Origin: Paludibacteraceae bacterium
GTDB lineage: Bacteria > Bacteroidota > Bacteroidia > Bacteroidales > Paludibacteraceae
Length of the DNA stretch: 51,369 bases
NCBI GenBank assembly: GCA_017542915.1
Contig: JAFXWI010000053.1
Location: 1 to 51,369 of the forward strand
Direction of reading: 5' to 3'
The notes under the pieces are model-generated. The model was not told the DNA's origin, did not search any database, and saw only the letters and a list, made by a program, of their open reading frames with translations. Each line of letters begins with the position of its first letter. Position 1 is the first letter of the stretch. The position numbers were made by a program, and so were the translations under genes. This document shows positions 14,682 through 22,654 of the stretch, piece by piece.

Positions 14682-15464
14682 GTGCTCCTCAGGGAGATTA
14701 TCCATAGCATAGAATCTGTAGCGCCACGGAGTGCCCAAGAGAAATGGGATAACTCGGGAATGCAGGTAGGTGACACAGGACGCGACATTCGGTCCGTTCT
14801 CTTGACCACAGACATTACGGAAGATGTGGTCAATGAGGCTATTATAGGTGGTTGTCAACTGATCATCAGTCACCATCCCCTTCTTTTTCATGGTCTCAAA
14901 CAGGTGTGCGGTCAGACGCCGCAGGCTCGTGTGGTGGAGATGGCGATCAAGAACAACATCGCTATCTATAGCGCTCATACCAGTTTGGACAGCGTCATAG
15001 GCGGTATCAATACCCGTTTGGCGGATAAATTAGGAATACAAGACTACCGGATATTGGTGCCGGGAGAAAGTCCTGAGACCGGTTTGGGCGTCATTGGACG
15101 GTTGCCGAAGGCGATGGAGTATGATGCCTTTATCACGCATGTACACGATACACTAAATTGTACGTACGTGCGATACACGCGTGCGACGAAAAGTTCCGTT
15201 GAAACCGTAGCTTTATGCGGTGGTTCGGGGGCTGAATTTATCGAAGAAGCGATCCGACAGGGAGCTGATGTGTATATCACAGCCGATTGCAAATACCATG
15301 AGTTCCAAGACGCAGAAGGACGGATCGGTCTGATAGACATCGATCATTGGTACTCTGAGCGGCATGCAAGGGAGATATTTCGAGATATATTAGAGCCCAT
15401 GGGACTGAGATGTATCATCAGCGAGAAGGACAGAACGCCGATTCAATTAAAAATTAAAAATTAA
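14682..15464 (+). CDS. Nif3-like dinuclear metal centre protein (YbgI/GTP cyclohydrolase I type 2-like)
   Basis: This 260-residue, toroid-forming metal protein is conserved in most bacteria; its reaction is unsettled. Metal ligands are visible in ISHHPLLFHGLK (about 64-75), YSAHTSLDS (about 89-97) and IDIDHWYSER (about 222-231). The GTG start at 14682 abuts the stop of DUF5606, and the first strand, IIHSIESVAP, fits the family start. The last residues (QLKIKN) come from an intruding AATTAAAA word repeat and replace the usual C-terminus. The zinc-ribbon gene follows by 18 nt; Nif3 and this zinc ribbon are neighbours in many genomes. Confidence 0.93.
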   Translation: MLLREIIHSIESVAPRSAQEKWDNSGMQVGDTGRDIRSVLLTTDITEDVVNEAIIGGCQLIISHHPLLFHGLKQVCGQTPQARVVEMAIKNNIAIYSAHTSLDSVIGGINTRLADKLGIQDYRILVPGESPETGLGVIGRLPKAMEYDAFITHVHDTLNCTYVRYTRATKSSVETVALCGGSGAEFIEEAIRQGADVYITADCKYHEFQDAEGRIGLIDIDHWYSERHAREIFRDILEPMGLRCIISEKDRTPIQLKIKN

Positions 15465-15474
15465 GAATTAAACA
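15445..15474. repeat. AATTAAAA word repeat at the Nif3 3' end
   Basis: Three copies of ATTAAAA-like words overlap the last six codons of the Nif3 gene and the short spacer. Confidence 0.75.
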
Positions 15475-15482
15475 ACTATATT

Positions 15483-16217
15483 ATGGCAAGAGTAAAAGAA
15501 TTGACAGTAGAGGACAAGCTGAAGGCGCTCTACGAGTTGCAGCAAGTCGATACCAAGATCGACAACCTGCGTACCTTAGCAGGCGAATTGCCCCAGGAAG
15601 TGAAAGATATGTCGGACGAAGTGGAAGGTCTGAAGACCCGTCTGACTAATATCGAGAATGAGATCAAAGAGTGCGAGACTCAGATCTCTGATCATCGTGT
15701 ACGTACCGAGAACGCTAATGCGTCTATCTCGCGCTACAAAGAGCAGCAGAACACCGTTCGTAACAACCGCGAGTTCGACAACCTGAACAAGGAGATCGAG
15801 TATCAGGAGTTGGAGATCGAGGCATCACAGCGTAAGATCAAATATTTCACGCAGGAGTTAGAGGCTCGTATCGCAGACAAGGCTCACACCACTAAGACCA
15901 TCGAGGAGCGCACGGTGGATCTGAACCAGAAACGCTCGGAGCTGGATCAGATCTTAGCGGAGACGAAAGCGGAGATGGAGTCGTTGATGGTCAAAGCGGC
16001 AGATTTGTCCAAGAAAATCGATGAGCGTCTGTTGACTGCTTTCAACCGTATTCGTAAGAACGCACGCAACGGTCTGGCTGTAGTTAAGATCGAGCGTGAC
16101 TCGTGCGGTGGTTGCCACGCTAAGATCCCTGCACAGCGTCAGTTGGATATCCGTACACGTAAGAAAATCATCGTGTGTGAGTTCTGCGGTAGAATATTAG
16201 TAGACCCAGACATGTAA
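15483..16217 (+). CDS. Coiled-coil protein with C4 zinc ribbon (CdsZ/DUF164 type)
   Basis: The 244-residue protein is almost wholly a coiled coil: heptad-like repeats run from about residue 10 to 180, with a break near 85-100 that suggests an antiparallel hairpin. The end folds as a zinc ribbon, CGGCHAKIPAQ...VCEFCGRIL (about 203-238), with two CxxC pairs. Homologues bind nucleic acid or stabilise RNA in other bacteria; the role here is inferred. The last 50 nt overlap the 3' end of the convergent CPBP protease gene, so no terminator fits between them. Confidence 0.9.
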   Translation: MARVKELTVEDKLKALYELQQVDTKIDNLRTLAGELPQEVKDMSDEVEGLKTRLTNIENEIKECETQISDHRVRTENANASISRYKEQQNTVRNNREFDNLNKEIEYQELEIEASQRKIKYFTQELEARIADKAHTTKTIEERTVDLNQKRSELDQILAETKAEMESLMVKAADLSKKIDERLLTAFNRIRKNARNGLAVVKIERDSCGGCHAKIPAQRQLDIRTRKKIIVCEFCGRILVDPDM

Positions 16218-17028
16218 TAAGGAGACTGAGAACGCCTATCCACCATGTATCGCCGGCACCGAACGTGTCGGCGATATTTTTGCTATCCGTCAAAGACGAG
16301 CCATCGGCAGGCTGCGAGCAGAAGTAATAGAAGAGCACCGCAAGGCTATTGTTGACCAGATGCATCACTATCGGGATCCATAGACAGCCCGACCACACGA
16401 ATATATATCCGAACATCGCGCCCATCAGCATTCTCGGGATGAATCCGTAGAACTGCATATGTACCGCCGAGAAGATGAAAGCGGTCACCCAGATGGCGGT
16501 AGCGGGTTTCTGACCGTCCGCAAGGGTTTGTTGGAGGGTGCCGCGGAACGTGAGTTCTTCGGAGAGAGCAGGCAGAAGCGCCATCAGACCGATGTTAAGG
16601 AGCAATCCACCAAGGTTATCTGCCTGCAGAAATCGTACTGTCAAAGCCGCAGCAGATTCCTCCATCGCACGCAGTTTTTGCTCGATAGAATCGAGAGAAT
16701 CGGGCAAATCGATGCGGCTGTTGAGATCCGCTAAGAGGTTGATAGCAGGAATAGCGCACACCATGATGCCTATCGCTAAAGCGAAAGACAATCCGTCGGC
16801 TCCATTATTGAGTTTCAACCATTCAAAAGGACGATGGTTCTCGCTCCAGAGCCATGCGCAGAAGATAGGCGGCAGAAGGAACGTACCCACAGTCTGCAAG
16901 AACTGCAACCATTTGAGTCCTTCTGTCGTTTGATTATTGCCGATTACCGCAATCCACACGCCCATGGCAAGCAAGGTGAGCACTGCCATGATGGCAAACC
17001 AAACTATGATACGCTTAAAAAGTCTCAT
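16168..17028 (-). CDS. CPBP-family intramembrane glutamic protease (CAAX protease-like)
   Basis: The 286-residue protein has seven or eight hydrophobic segments and the CPBP motifs. SEELTFRGTLQ (about 158-168) holds the glutamate pair and Arg, FSAVHMQFYGFIPRMLMGAMFGY the first His, and IVMHLVNNSLAV the second His. Such proteins cleave prenylated or bacteriocin-type peptides within the membrane; the substrate here is unknown. It starts inside the end of the sirtuin gene (14-nt overlap), so both are made from one mRNA. Its 3' end overlaps the opposite zinc-ribbon gene by 50 nt. Confidence 0.9.
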   Translation of the reverse strand: MRLFKRIIVWFAIMAVLTLLAMGVWIAVIGNNQTTEGLKWLQFLQTVGTFLLPPIFCAWLWSENHRPFEWLKLNNGADGLSFALAIGIMVCAIPAINLLADLNSRIDLPDSLDSIEQKLRAMEESAAALTVRFLQADNLGGLLLNIGLMALLPALSEELTFRGTLQQTLADGQKPATAIWVTAFIFSAVHMQFYGFIPRMLMGAMFGYIFVWSGCLWIPIVMHLVNNSLAVLFYYFCSQPADGSSLTDSKNIADTFGAGDTWWIGVLSLLITCLGLLIFYRRTHTR

Positions 17029-17716
17029 TATGAATCAGTTTCTCGACAAGTTCGGGGACGCCTTCGGTGGCTTTTTTCTTGATATGAGTAATATGATCCG
17101 CCCAGACGCCAAACTCCGGTTGTCCGGGATCCACGAAATAGATAGGAATACCGGGTTTGGTATAATGGAGGAGCGAGGCAGCTGGGTACACGTTCAGACT
17201 CGTACCCACAACAATCATGATGTCGGCTGTAGAAGCAATGCGGCACGCCTCATCAAAATACGGCACACCTTCGCCAAAGAAGACGATATACGGTCTTAAT
17301 AAGGAGCCATCCGGGTGTTTGTCGCCGTAGTGCTGCTCCCAACCCTCCAGAGGAACGGTAGCGGTCTCATTGATAGAGGAACGGAGTTTGGTGATCTCGC
17401 CGTGGAGATGCACTACGTTCTTCGCCCCTGCCCGCTCGTGCAGGTCATCGATATTTTGGGTGATGATCTGCGTATCAGGAAAGGCCTGTTGGAGCTTAGC
17501 GATCGCTATATGGGCAGCATTCGGCTGCGCTGCAAGGGCATCACGACGACGGTCGTTATAGAACTTAACGCATAACTGCGGGTTACTCAACCATGCTTCA
17601 TGCGTACACACATCTTCGACGCGGTAATGCTCCCAGAGTCCATCACTGTCTCGGAAGGTACCGAGTCCGCTTTCGGCGCTCACACCAGCACCGGTAAAAA
17701 CAACGATCTTTTTCAT
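17015..17716 (-). CDS. Sirtuin (NAD-dependent protein deacylase)
   Basis: The 233-residue protein removes acyl groups from lysines at the cost of NAD+. Motifs seen are TGAGVSAESGLGTFRD (about 8-23), TQNIDDLHERAG (about 87-98) and catalytic HLHGE (about 104-108). RPYIVFFGEGVP and VVGTSLNVYPAA belong to the NAD fold. The start MKKIVVFTGAGVS at 17716 follows from the promoter at 17740-17771. The four zinc-binding cysteines normally found between HGE and RP are absent: that loop has no Cys at all. Similar zinc-less sirtuins are, as far as I know, common in Bacteroidota. It is coupled to the CPBP protease gene. Confidence 0.93.
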   Translation of the reverse strand: MKKIVVFTGAGVSAESGLGTFRDSDGLWEHYRVEDVCTHEAWLSNPQLCVKFYNDRRRDALAAQPNAAHIAIAKLQQAFPDTQIITQNIDDLHERAGAKNVVHLHGEITKLRSSINETATVPLEGWEQHYGDKHPDGSLLRPYIVFFGEGVPYFDEACRIASTADIMIVVGTSLNVYPAASLLHYTKPGIPIYFVDPGQPEFGVWADHITHIKKKATEGVPELVEKLIHNETF

Positions 17717-17739
17717 AAGACATAGATTTATATCGGGCA

Positions 17740-17771
17740 CAAAGGTACGCTTTTTTTTGCATATATGCAAG
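17740..17771 (-). promoter_or_regulatory. Sigma-ABfr promoter of the sirtuin operon
   Basis: Minus strand: CTTG (17771-17768), 20 nt, TACCTTTG (17747-17740). Confidence 0.75.
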
Positions 17772-17776
17772 AAAAA

Positions 17777-18190
17777 GAATTAAAAATTAAAAATTAAGAA
17801 TTAAAAATTCGATAATTCGACGATTTTAGGGTAAAAAAGAGGAAAGAGGAGAGACGAAAGAGGAGAGAGAAAGAAGGGAAACGGTACACAATGGTATATC
17901 GATACTATCTGCAATGGTCTAGGATTACCACACGATGACCACACGATGACTACACGACTACCCAACGATTACCACACGAACACCACATGAATACTACTGT
18001 ATTTCAGCGAGATTGGAACTAAGGTCCCGAGAAGTCGACGAAAAAGAAGGGTTGAATTTATAATAAAAAAAGAGAAAAAGTGAGCAAACGGCATAATTTT
18101 TGTTAAGGATATTATAATGGCTAAAGGCGAATGGCGAATGGCACTACAAAGGCGAATGGCGAAAGGGATTATAAAGGCGAAAGGTGATTG
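17777..18190. repeat. Intergenic block built from several word repeats
   Basis: About 400 nt without a gene holds successive arrays of different short words: AATTAAAA (17777-17810), TTCGA variants (17806-17822), GAGGAAA/GAGGAGA (17838-17880), CACACGATGAC and ACGATTACC (17925-17993), and GGCGAAT/GGCGAAA (18119-18188). No promoter for the following porX gene was recognised here, so transcription of porX may start within it from an atypical site. Confidence 0.8.
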
Positions 18191-18213
18191 AAAATAAAAA
18201 AGAAGATTGCTAT

Positions 18214-19803
18214 ATGAATCGGATTTTGTGGGTTGATGACGAGATTGACTTGTTGCAACCGTATATTATTTATTTGAAAAATAAAGGGTACGAAGTGGTG
18301 TCGGCTTCGAACGGCGAGGACGCATTGCAGATCGTGAAAGGCGAAAAAGGAGATGGTGACAACCATTTCGCCATCGTCTTTTTAGATGAGAACATGCCCG
18401 GAATGACCGGTTTGGAGACCTTGCAGGAGATCAAACGGTTGCGGCCCGAAGTGCCGGTAGTAATGATCACCAAATCCGAAGAGGAGCACATCATGGAACA
18501 GGCGATAGGCGAGAAGATAGCCGATTACCTGATCAAGCCCGTTAACCCGAGTCAGATCCTGCTATGTCTCAAGAAACATATTCATCAGCAGGAGATCGTC
18601 ACGGAGCAGGTTCAGCAGAACTACCGTCAGGAATGGAGCGACATCTCGTATATGATCGACACGGCTACGACCATCGAAGAATGGCAAGCCATCGAGCGTA
18701 CGCTCAGCAAATGGGACATCGAGTTGGAGAACGCACCGATGCGTTCGCTCATCGATGACCAACGCACGCAAGCGAATGCTGCTTTTGGCAAATGGATAGC
18801 GAAGAACTACGAGAGTTGGTTTGAGAGTACAGACCGTTTCACTGACAGAGTACAGAATACAGACCAAGTTACCAGACCGGTTATGTCGCACGATGTGATG
18901 AAACACGCCGTTTTTCCGCTGCTTGACCAAGGGGAGAAAGTGCTGCTTTGCGTGATCGACAACTTCCGTTACGACCAGTGGAAGACGATTCAGCCGCTGA
19001 TCAGCGAGTTCTACTCTATCCGTCATGAGGAGCAGTACACCACTATCTTACCGACGGCTACCCAGTATGCCCGAAATGCTATTTTCTCGGGTCTGCTGCC
19101 CCTTCAGATCCAACAGATGTACCCGCAGTATTGGGTAGAAGAAGGAGACGAGGAGAGCAAGAACCAACACGAGAAAGAGCTTGTTCAGACGCTTCTCGAC
19201 CGGTATCGGAGAAGGGAGAGTTTTAACTACTGGAAGGTCAACGAGAGTGATTTTTGCGAGAAAGTGGTTCATCAGCTGAAGGGTGTGACTGCACCGCTGA
19301 ATATCGTAGTGCTCAATTTCATTGATATGCTTTCTCACTCGCGTACGGAGAGCAAGATGATGCGTGAGTTGGCAAACGACGAGGCGGCATACAGGAGCCT
19401 GACGCTGAGTTGGTTCAGGCACTCCCCTATTTATGACCTGTTACGCCGTGCAGCGGAGTTAGGGTTCACGTTGGTGCTGACCACCGACCACGGCACCACA
19501 AGGGTGAAGAACGCCGTGCAGATCATCGCGGACAAGAACACCAATACGAATATCCGCTACAAAGTAGGCAAGGCGCTTAACTGCTCGTCCAAGAACGTCT
19601 TCTCCATCGAGCAGCCCAAACGGGTCGGTCTGCCCTGTCCGAACGTCAGCAGCAGCTATGCGTTCTGCACGGGAAGCGATTTCTTTGCGTACCCGAATCA
19701 GTTCAACTACTACGCACAGTACTACCGTAACACGTTCCAACATGGCGGTATATCGCTCGAAGAGATGATCGTGCCGCTCGTCACGTTGGGGCCGAGGAAT
19801 TAA
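18214..19803 (+). CDS. porX: PorX, response regulator with PglZ domain (type IX secretion)
   Basis: PorX controls type IX secretion in Bacteroidota, where it is phosphorylated by PorY. The receiver domain (1-125) has ILWVDDE (4-10) and the phospho-acceptor in VFLDENMPG (Asp58), then VVMITKSEEE and the switch Lys in DYLIKP. A helical linker leads to the PglZ/alkaline-phosphatase-like domain, with CVIDNFRYDQW, TATQYARNAIFSG, VLNFIDMLSHSR and LTTDHGTTRV as the metal-site blocks. ATG at 18214 was preferred to the GTG at 18184, which lies in word repeat. Two short stretches (about 41-50 and 204-222) look like repeat-derived insertions. The 529-residue length is normal. Confidence 0.93.
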   Translation: MNRILWVDDEIDLLQPYIIYLKNKGYEVVSASNGEDALQIVKGEKGDGDNHFAIVFLDENMPGMTGLETLQEIKRLRPEVPVVMITKSEEEHIMEQAIGEKIADYLIKPVNPSQILLCLKKHIHQQEIVTEQVQQNYRQEWSDISYMIDTATTIEEWQAIERTLSKWDIELENAPMRSLIDDQRTQANAAFGKWIAKNYESWFESTDRFTDRVQNTDQVTRPVMSHDVMKHAVFPLLDQGEKVLLCVIDNFRYDQWKTIQPLISEFYSIRHEEQYTTILPTATQYARNAIFSGLLPLQIQQMYPQYWVEEGDEESKNQHEKELVQTLLDRYRRRESFNYWKVNESDFCEKVVHQLKGVTAPLNIVVLNFIDMLSHSRTESKMMRELANDEAAYRSLTLSWFRHSPIYDLLRRAAELGFTLVLTTDHGTTRVKNAVQIIADKNTNTNIRYKVGKALNCSSKNVFSIEQPKRVGLPCPNVSSSYAFCTGSDFFAYPNQFNYYAQYYRNTFQHGGISLEEMIVPLVTLGPRN

Positions 19804-19872
19804 AAATTAAAAATTAAAAATTACGAATTAAGTCGTTGGTCGTTAGTCGATAGTCGATAGTCCAATAGTGAA
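19801..19872. repeat. Word repeats between porX and the EEP gene
   Basis: Two word families are joined end to end: AATTAAAA (19801-19829), then GTCGTTG/GTCGATA (19831-19862). The second is the same word found at the queA start. Confidence 0.8.
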
Positions 19873-19890
19873 TAGGTCTGTACTCTGGGT

Positions 19891-20658
19891 TTACCAATCG
19901 AGCGTTGCAACAACCGGCTTATGATCAGAGCCGGTTGTTTTGGGTATTGTGCAACGGATTGGTTTCAAGGGGGCGGAACACAGGATATAATCGATCCGTA
20001 GACCGAAGCCTTTGTAGGTATAGGTGTCTCCGTCGTCAAAAAACGAATGCGTCTCGCTCCATGCGTCGTGCAAACCGCGGCTCAGACACCAGTAGGCATA
20101 ACTGAGAATAGGCGAATTGAAATCGCCGACTACGATGACAGGATAAGGGCTCTCATCAATCTCCGCGCGCACCACCTGTGCCTGTTTGTTACGCAAAGGA
20201 ATCGCCCGTTTCCATTTCTGCTCAATCTTATTAACATCCTGCAGGTCTTCCGAATCCAATTTATAGGACTCCAAGTGGTTATTAAACAGCCGGAAGGTGT
20301 CTTTCCCTACCACTATATCACAACGGTTAGAGAGGTTGCCAAACGACTCATAATGAATACTTTGCTTATGAATAAGCGGGTATTTGGACCAGACCATGGT
20401 GCCGTACTGATGGCGCTTGTTATACACCGAGAAATCCAGATACGAATAAGGATATTTGGGGCTCAAGGTCTTTTTGACATCCGGCAGGGTGAGGAAATGA
20501 TCGTCTTTATAGACATCGACCTCTTGCAAACACACCACATCAGCATCCTGCTGCAACAGGTATTGCAGCACCTCGTTCTTGTCGGGCTTCTTAAACTCGC
20601 CCATACGACCCGTATTCCAGGTCATAACGGTGATTGCTATGAGGAGAGCGGATAGCAT
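19891..20658 (-). CDS. Endonuclease/exonuclease/phosphatase (EEP) family hydrolase
   Basis: The 255-residue protein has the EEP metal-dependent hydrolase motifs. TWNTG replaces the usual N of the first strand, VVCLQEVD has the catalytic Glu, FRLFNNHLES follows, and VVGDFNSP and GSDHKPVVATL carry the Asp/Asn and final His. Members act on DNA, phospholipids or phosphates; the substrate is not evident. Related Bacteroidales proteins next to rhomboid genes usually carry about 100 more N-terminal residues with membrane spans. Here only a short hydrophobic lead (MLSALLIAITV) remains, and the region just upstream is word repeat, so the N-terminus may have been lost or replaced. Confidence 0.88.
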   Translation of the reverse strand: MLSALLIAITVMTWNTGRMGEFKKPDKNEVLQYLLQQDADVVCLQEVDVYKDDHFLTLPDVKKTLSPKYPYSYLDFSVYNKRHQYGTMVWSKYPLIHKQSIHYESFGNLSNRCDIVVGKDTFRLFNNHLESYKLDSEDLQDVNKIEQKWKRAIPLRNKQAQVVRAEIDESPYPVIVVGDFNSPILSYAYWCLSRGLHDAWSETHSFFDDGDTYTYKGFGLRIDYILCSAPLKPIRCTIPKTTGSDHKPVVATLDW

Positions 20659-20703
20659 TCAGAGTTCAGAGTTCAGATTTCAGAGTTCAGAATTCAGAGT
20701 TCT
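20653..20703. repeat. CAGAGTT word repeat between rhomboid and EEP genes
   Basis: Five to six copies of CAGAGTT/CAGAATT/CAGATTT in tandem. It begins at the first codons of the EEP gene. Confidence 0.85.
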
Positions 20704-20743
20704 TTTCTCGCTTCGCTCGAACGATTATTCGCAGAGCGAATTT

Positions 20744-21505
20744 TCAGAGTCTTCTTTGATAGTGATAGCCATCGAACTTATCGTCCTTGGTGCTATCCGG
20801 ACGATGAGAACCGCCTAATTTAGTGCGGATCTTATTCCATAGTTCACCGGGTTCGCACCAATTGGTCTTTTTCCAGAATAAGACAAGCAACCATCCGAAG
20901 AGGAATCCTCCCAAATGTGCGAAATGCGCTACATGATCGGCTGAGATGCCTGCTACGGAACCCAAACCGGCAAAGAGCTCGATGAGAGCGTAGATAATTA
21001 CGAACGTGCGCGCACGTATAGGCACGGGGACGAAGATGATGAACATCGGCACATCGGGATAAAGCCATCCGAAGGCGAACAAGATACCGAACACGGCACC
21101 GGAAGCGCCGATGGTATTCATAAAATAGGCCATGTGGGCAAGCGAAGCGGCACTGTAGGTCGCACTCATGTTATCCAACATCAGCATCCAGACGAGCTCC
21201 TGTACCAAAGCAGCACCAAGTCCGCAAACGAGGTAATACACAAGGAAACGCCTCTCGCCCCACTGCTGCTCAATCATCGGAGCAAACATCCACACGGCGA
21301 ACATATTAAAAAATATATGACTCAGATCCGCATGAAGGAACATGTAGGTGAACGGTTGCCACCAATGGAAGGACTCCGCACCAAAATAATGGAGTCCGCA
21401 AATCGCATTCAAATCCACTCCGCTCCTCATTAAAATAGAGGTCAGCAGAAAAACAATCAAGTTGGCTACCAACAGGTAGCGCGTAACAGTTGGTAAATTT
21501 CTCAT
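20744..21505 (-). CDS. Rhomboid-family intramembrane serine protease
   Basis: The 253-residue protein has six hydrophobic segments. HADLSHIFFNMFAVWMF is the L1/TM2 region, GASGAVFGILFAFG holds the nucleophilic Ser (about residue 135), and DHVAHFAHLGGFLFGW holds the catalytic His (about 206). WxxR-like contacts are seen in QWGERRFLVYY. It would cleave membrane-spanning proteins in the inner membrane. The soluble tail (KKTNWCEPGELWNKIRTKLGGS) is short. It lies upstream of the EEP hydrolase on the same strand, an arrangement common in Bacteroidales, although here the genes are separated by a word-repeat block. Confidence 0.93.
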   Translation of the reverse strand: MRNLPTVTRYLLVANLIVFLLTSILMRSGVDLNAICGLHYFGAESFHWWQPFTYMFLHADLSHIFFNMFAVWMFAPMIEQQWGERRFLVYYLVCGLGAALVQELVWMLMLDNMSATYSAASLAHMAYFMNTIGASGAVFGILFAFGWLYPDVPMFIIFVPVPIRARTFVIIYALIELFAGLGSVAGISADHVAHFAHLGGFLFGWLLVLFWKKTNWCEPGELWNKIRTKLGGSHRPDSTKDDKFDGYHYQRRL

Positions 21506-21614
21506 AACGGCTACAAAATTACTGCTTTTTTATGATATAACCACATAAAAAGTGCCAAAAAATGACAAAAAAGTAGTTTTTTTTGCAAAAAACGCATTTT
21601 TTTTGCCAAAAATG

Positions 21615-21645
21615 TTTGCAGATTAAAGAAAAAGTTGTAACTTTG
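21615..21645 (+). promoter_or_regulatory. Sigma-ABfr promoter of the HU gene
   Basis: TTTG (21615-21618), 19 nt, TAACTTTG (21638-21645). The leader is about 55 nt, A/T-rich. Confidence 0.8.
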
Positions 21646-21707
21646 CAGCGCATTCCGAATAAGGAAACTATAAATTCACATTTTTAATAAACTAAAATTA
21701 CATTATT

Positions 21708-21971
21708 ATGAACAAGTTGGCACTTATTGAAGCTGCTGCAGCAAAGGCTCAGGTAAGCAAAGCAGAGGCAGCAAAAGTTATCGACGCAGCTCTCGAGGCA
21801 GCTGTTGAGGCAGTTAAGAAAGGCGAAGGCGTACAGCTCGTAGGTTATGCTACTATCGCAGTAGCTCAGAAGGCTGCTCGCAAGGCTAAAAACCCGCGTA
21901 CGGGCGCTATCGTTGACGTTCCTGCTAAGAAGGTCGTTAAAATCAAAGCCGGCGCTAAGTTCGCTCTCTAA
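21708..21971 (+). CDS. HU-family DNA-binding protein
   Basis: This 87-residue histone-like protein binds and bends DNA as a dimer. It has the N-terminal helical pair (MNKLALIEAAAAKAQVSKAEAAKVIDAAL), the beta-arm region (VQLVGYATIAVAQKAARKAKNPRTGAIVDVPAKKVVK) with the conserved R-N-P-x-T-G signature as KNPRTG, and the final helix AGAKFAL. It is slightly shorter than E. coli HU and Ala-rich. Strong promoter, A-rich leader and an 11-bp terminator stem fit a highly expressed monocistronic gene. Confidence 0.96.
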   Translation: MNKLALIEAAAAKAQVSKAEAAKVIDAALEAAVEAVKKGEGVQLVGYATIAVAQKAARKAKNPRTGAIVDVPAKKVVKIKAGAKFAL

Positions 21972-21989
21972 TCAGGCAACGTACTTCGC

Positions 21990-22026
21990 AAACGAGTTGC
22001 TCTCCATAACGGGCAACTCGTTTTGC
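21990..22026 (+). terminator. Terminator of the HU gene
   Basis: AAACGAGTTGC (21990-22000) pairs perfectly with GCAACTCGTTT (22013-22023), followed by T and G. Transcription into adk may continue at a lower level. Confidence 0.85.
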
Positions 22027-22048
22027 GTCTGTTTAATTTAAGGAAATT

Positions 22049-22627
22049 ATGCTGAATATTATCTTATGCGGAGCCCCGGGTAGCGGAAAGGGCACGCAAT
22101 CGGCTTTTATTGCCCAGAAATACGGGCTGCAACATCTCTCCACAGGAGATGTACTCCGCGCTGAGATCGCCAAGGGTAGCGAACTCGGCAAACAGATCGA
22201 TGCCCTGATCGCCAAAGGAAACCTCGTCCCGGACGAGATGATCAACGGTGTGATCGAGAATTACATCGCTTCTCTGCCTGAGGACTGCAAGGGAACGATC
22301 TTTGACGGTTATCCACGTACCGTCGCGCAAGCAGAAGCACTCACCGAGATGCTCAAAAAATATGGTATGGAAGGTCTGATGATCGATCTGATGGTCGATG
22401 AGCAGTTGCTGATCCAGCGTCTGATTGAGCGCGGTAAGGTAAGCGGTCGTGCGGACGATAATCTCAATACGATCCGTCACCGTATCGCAGTCTATCACCA
22501 GCAGACAGAACCCATTGCACACTACTACCTGCATCACGGTAACTACTGCGCAGTGAACGGCAATCACTCCATGGCGGACGTGTTCCTCCAGATCATGCGA
22601 ATCATTGACAAATCAATGAATAATTAA
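22049..22627 (+). CDS. adk: Adenylate kinase
   Basis: It interconverts ATP+AMP and 2 ADP. The P-loop GAPGSGKGT is at residues 8-16. AMP-binding residues lie in STGDVLRAEI and FDGYPRTVAQAEAL, and the Arg in RGKVSGRADDN. The LID is the short form without a zinc motif, giving 192 residues. obg follows 27 nt later, with an AATTAAC word repeat in between. Confidence 0.96.
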   Translation: MLNIILCGAPGSGKGTQSAFIAQKYGLQHLSTGDVLRAEIAKGSELGKQIDALIAKGNLVPDEMINGVIENYIASLPEDCKGTIFDGYPRTVAQAEALTEMLKKYGMEGLMIDLMVDEQLLIQRLIERGKVSGRADDNLNTIRHRIAVYHQQTEPIAHYYLHHGNYCAVNGNHSMADVFLQIMRIIDKSMNN

Positions 22628-22654
22628 CAATTAGTAATTAACAATTAATAGCTT
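22619..22654. repeat. AATTAAC word repeat between adk and obg
   Basis: Four copies of AATTAAC/AATTAGT words overlap the last codons of adk (NN-stop) and fill the spacer. Confidence 0.8.

Noticed and set aside
17777..18190. CRISPR array
   Set aside because: Words are 7-11 nt, imperfect and without unique spacers of constant length.
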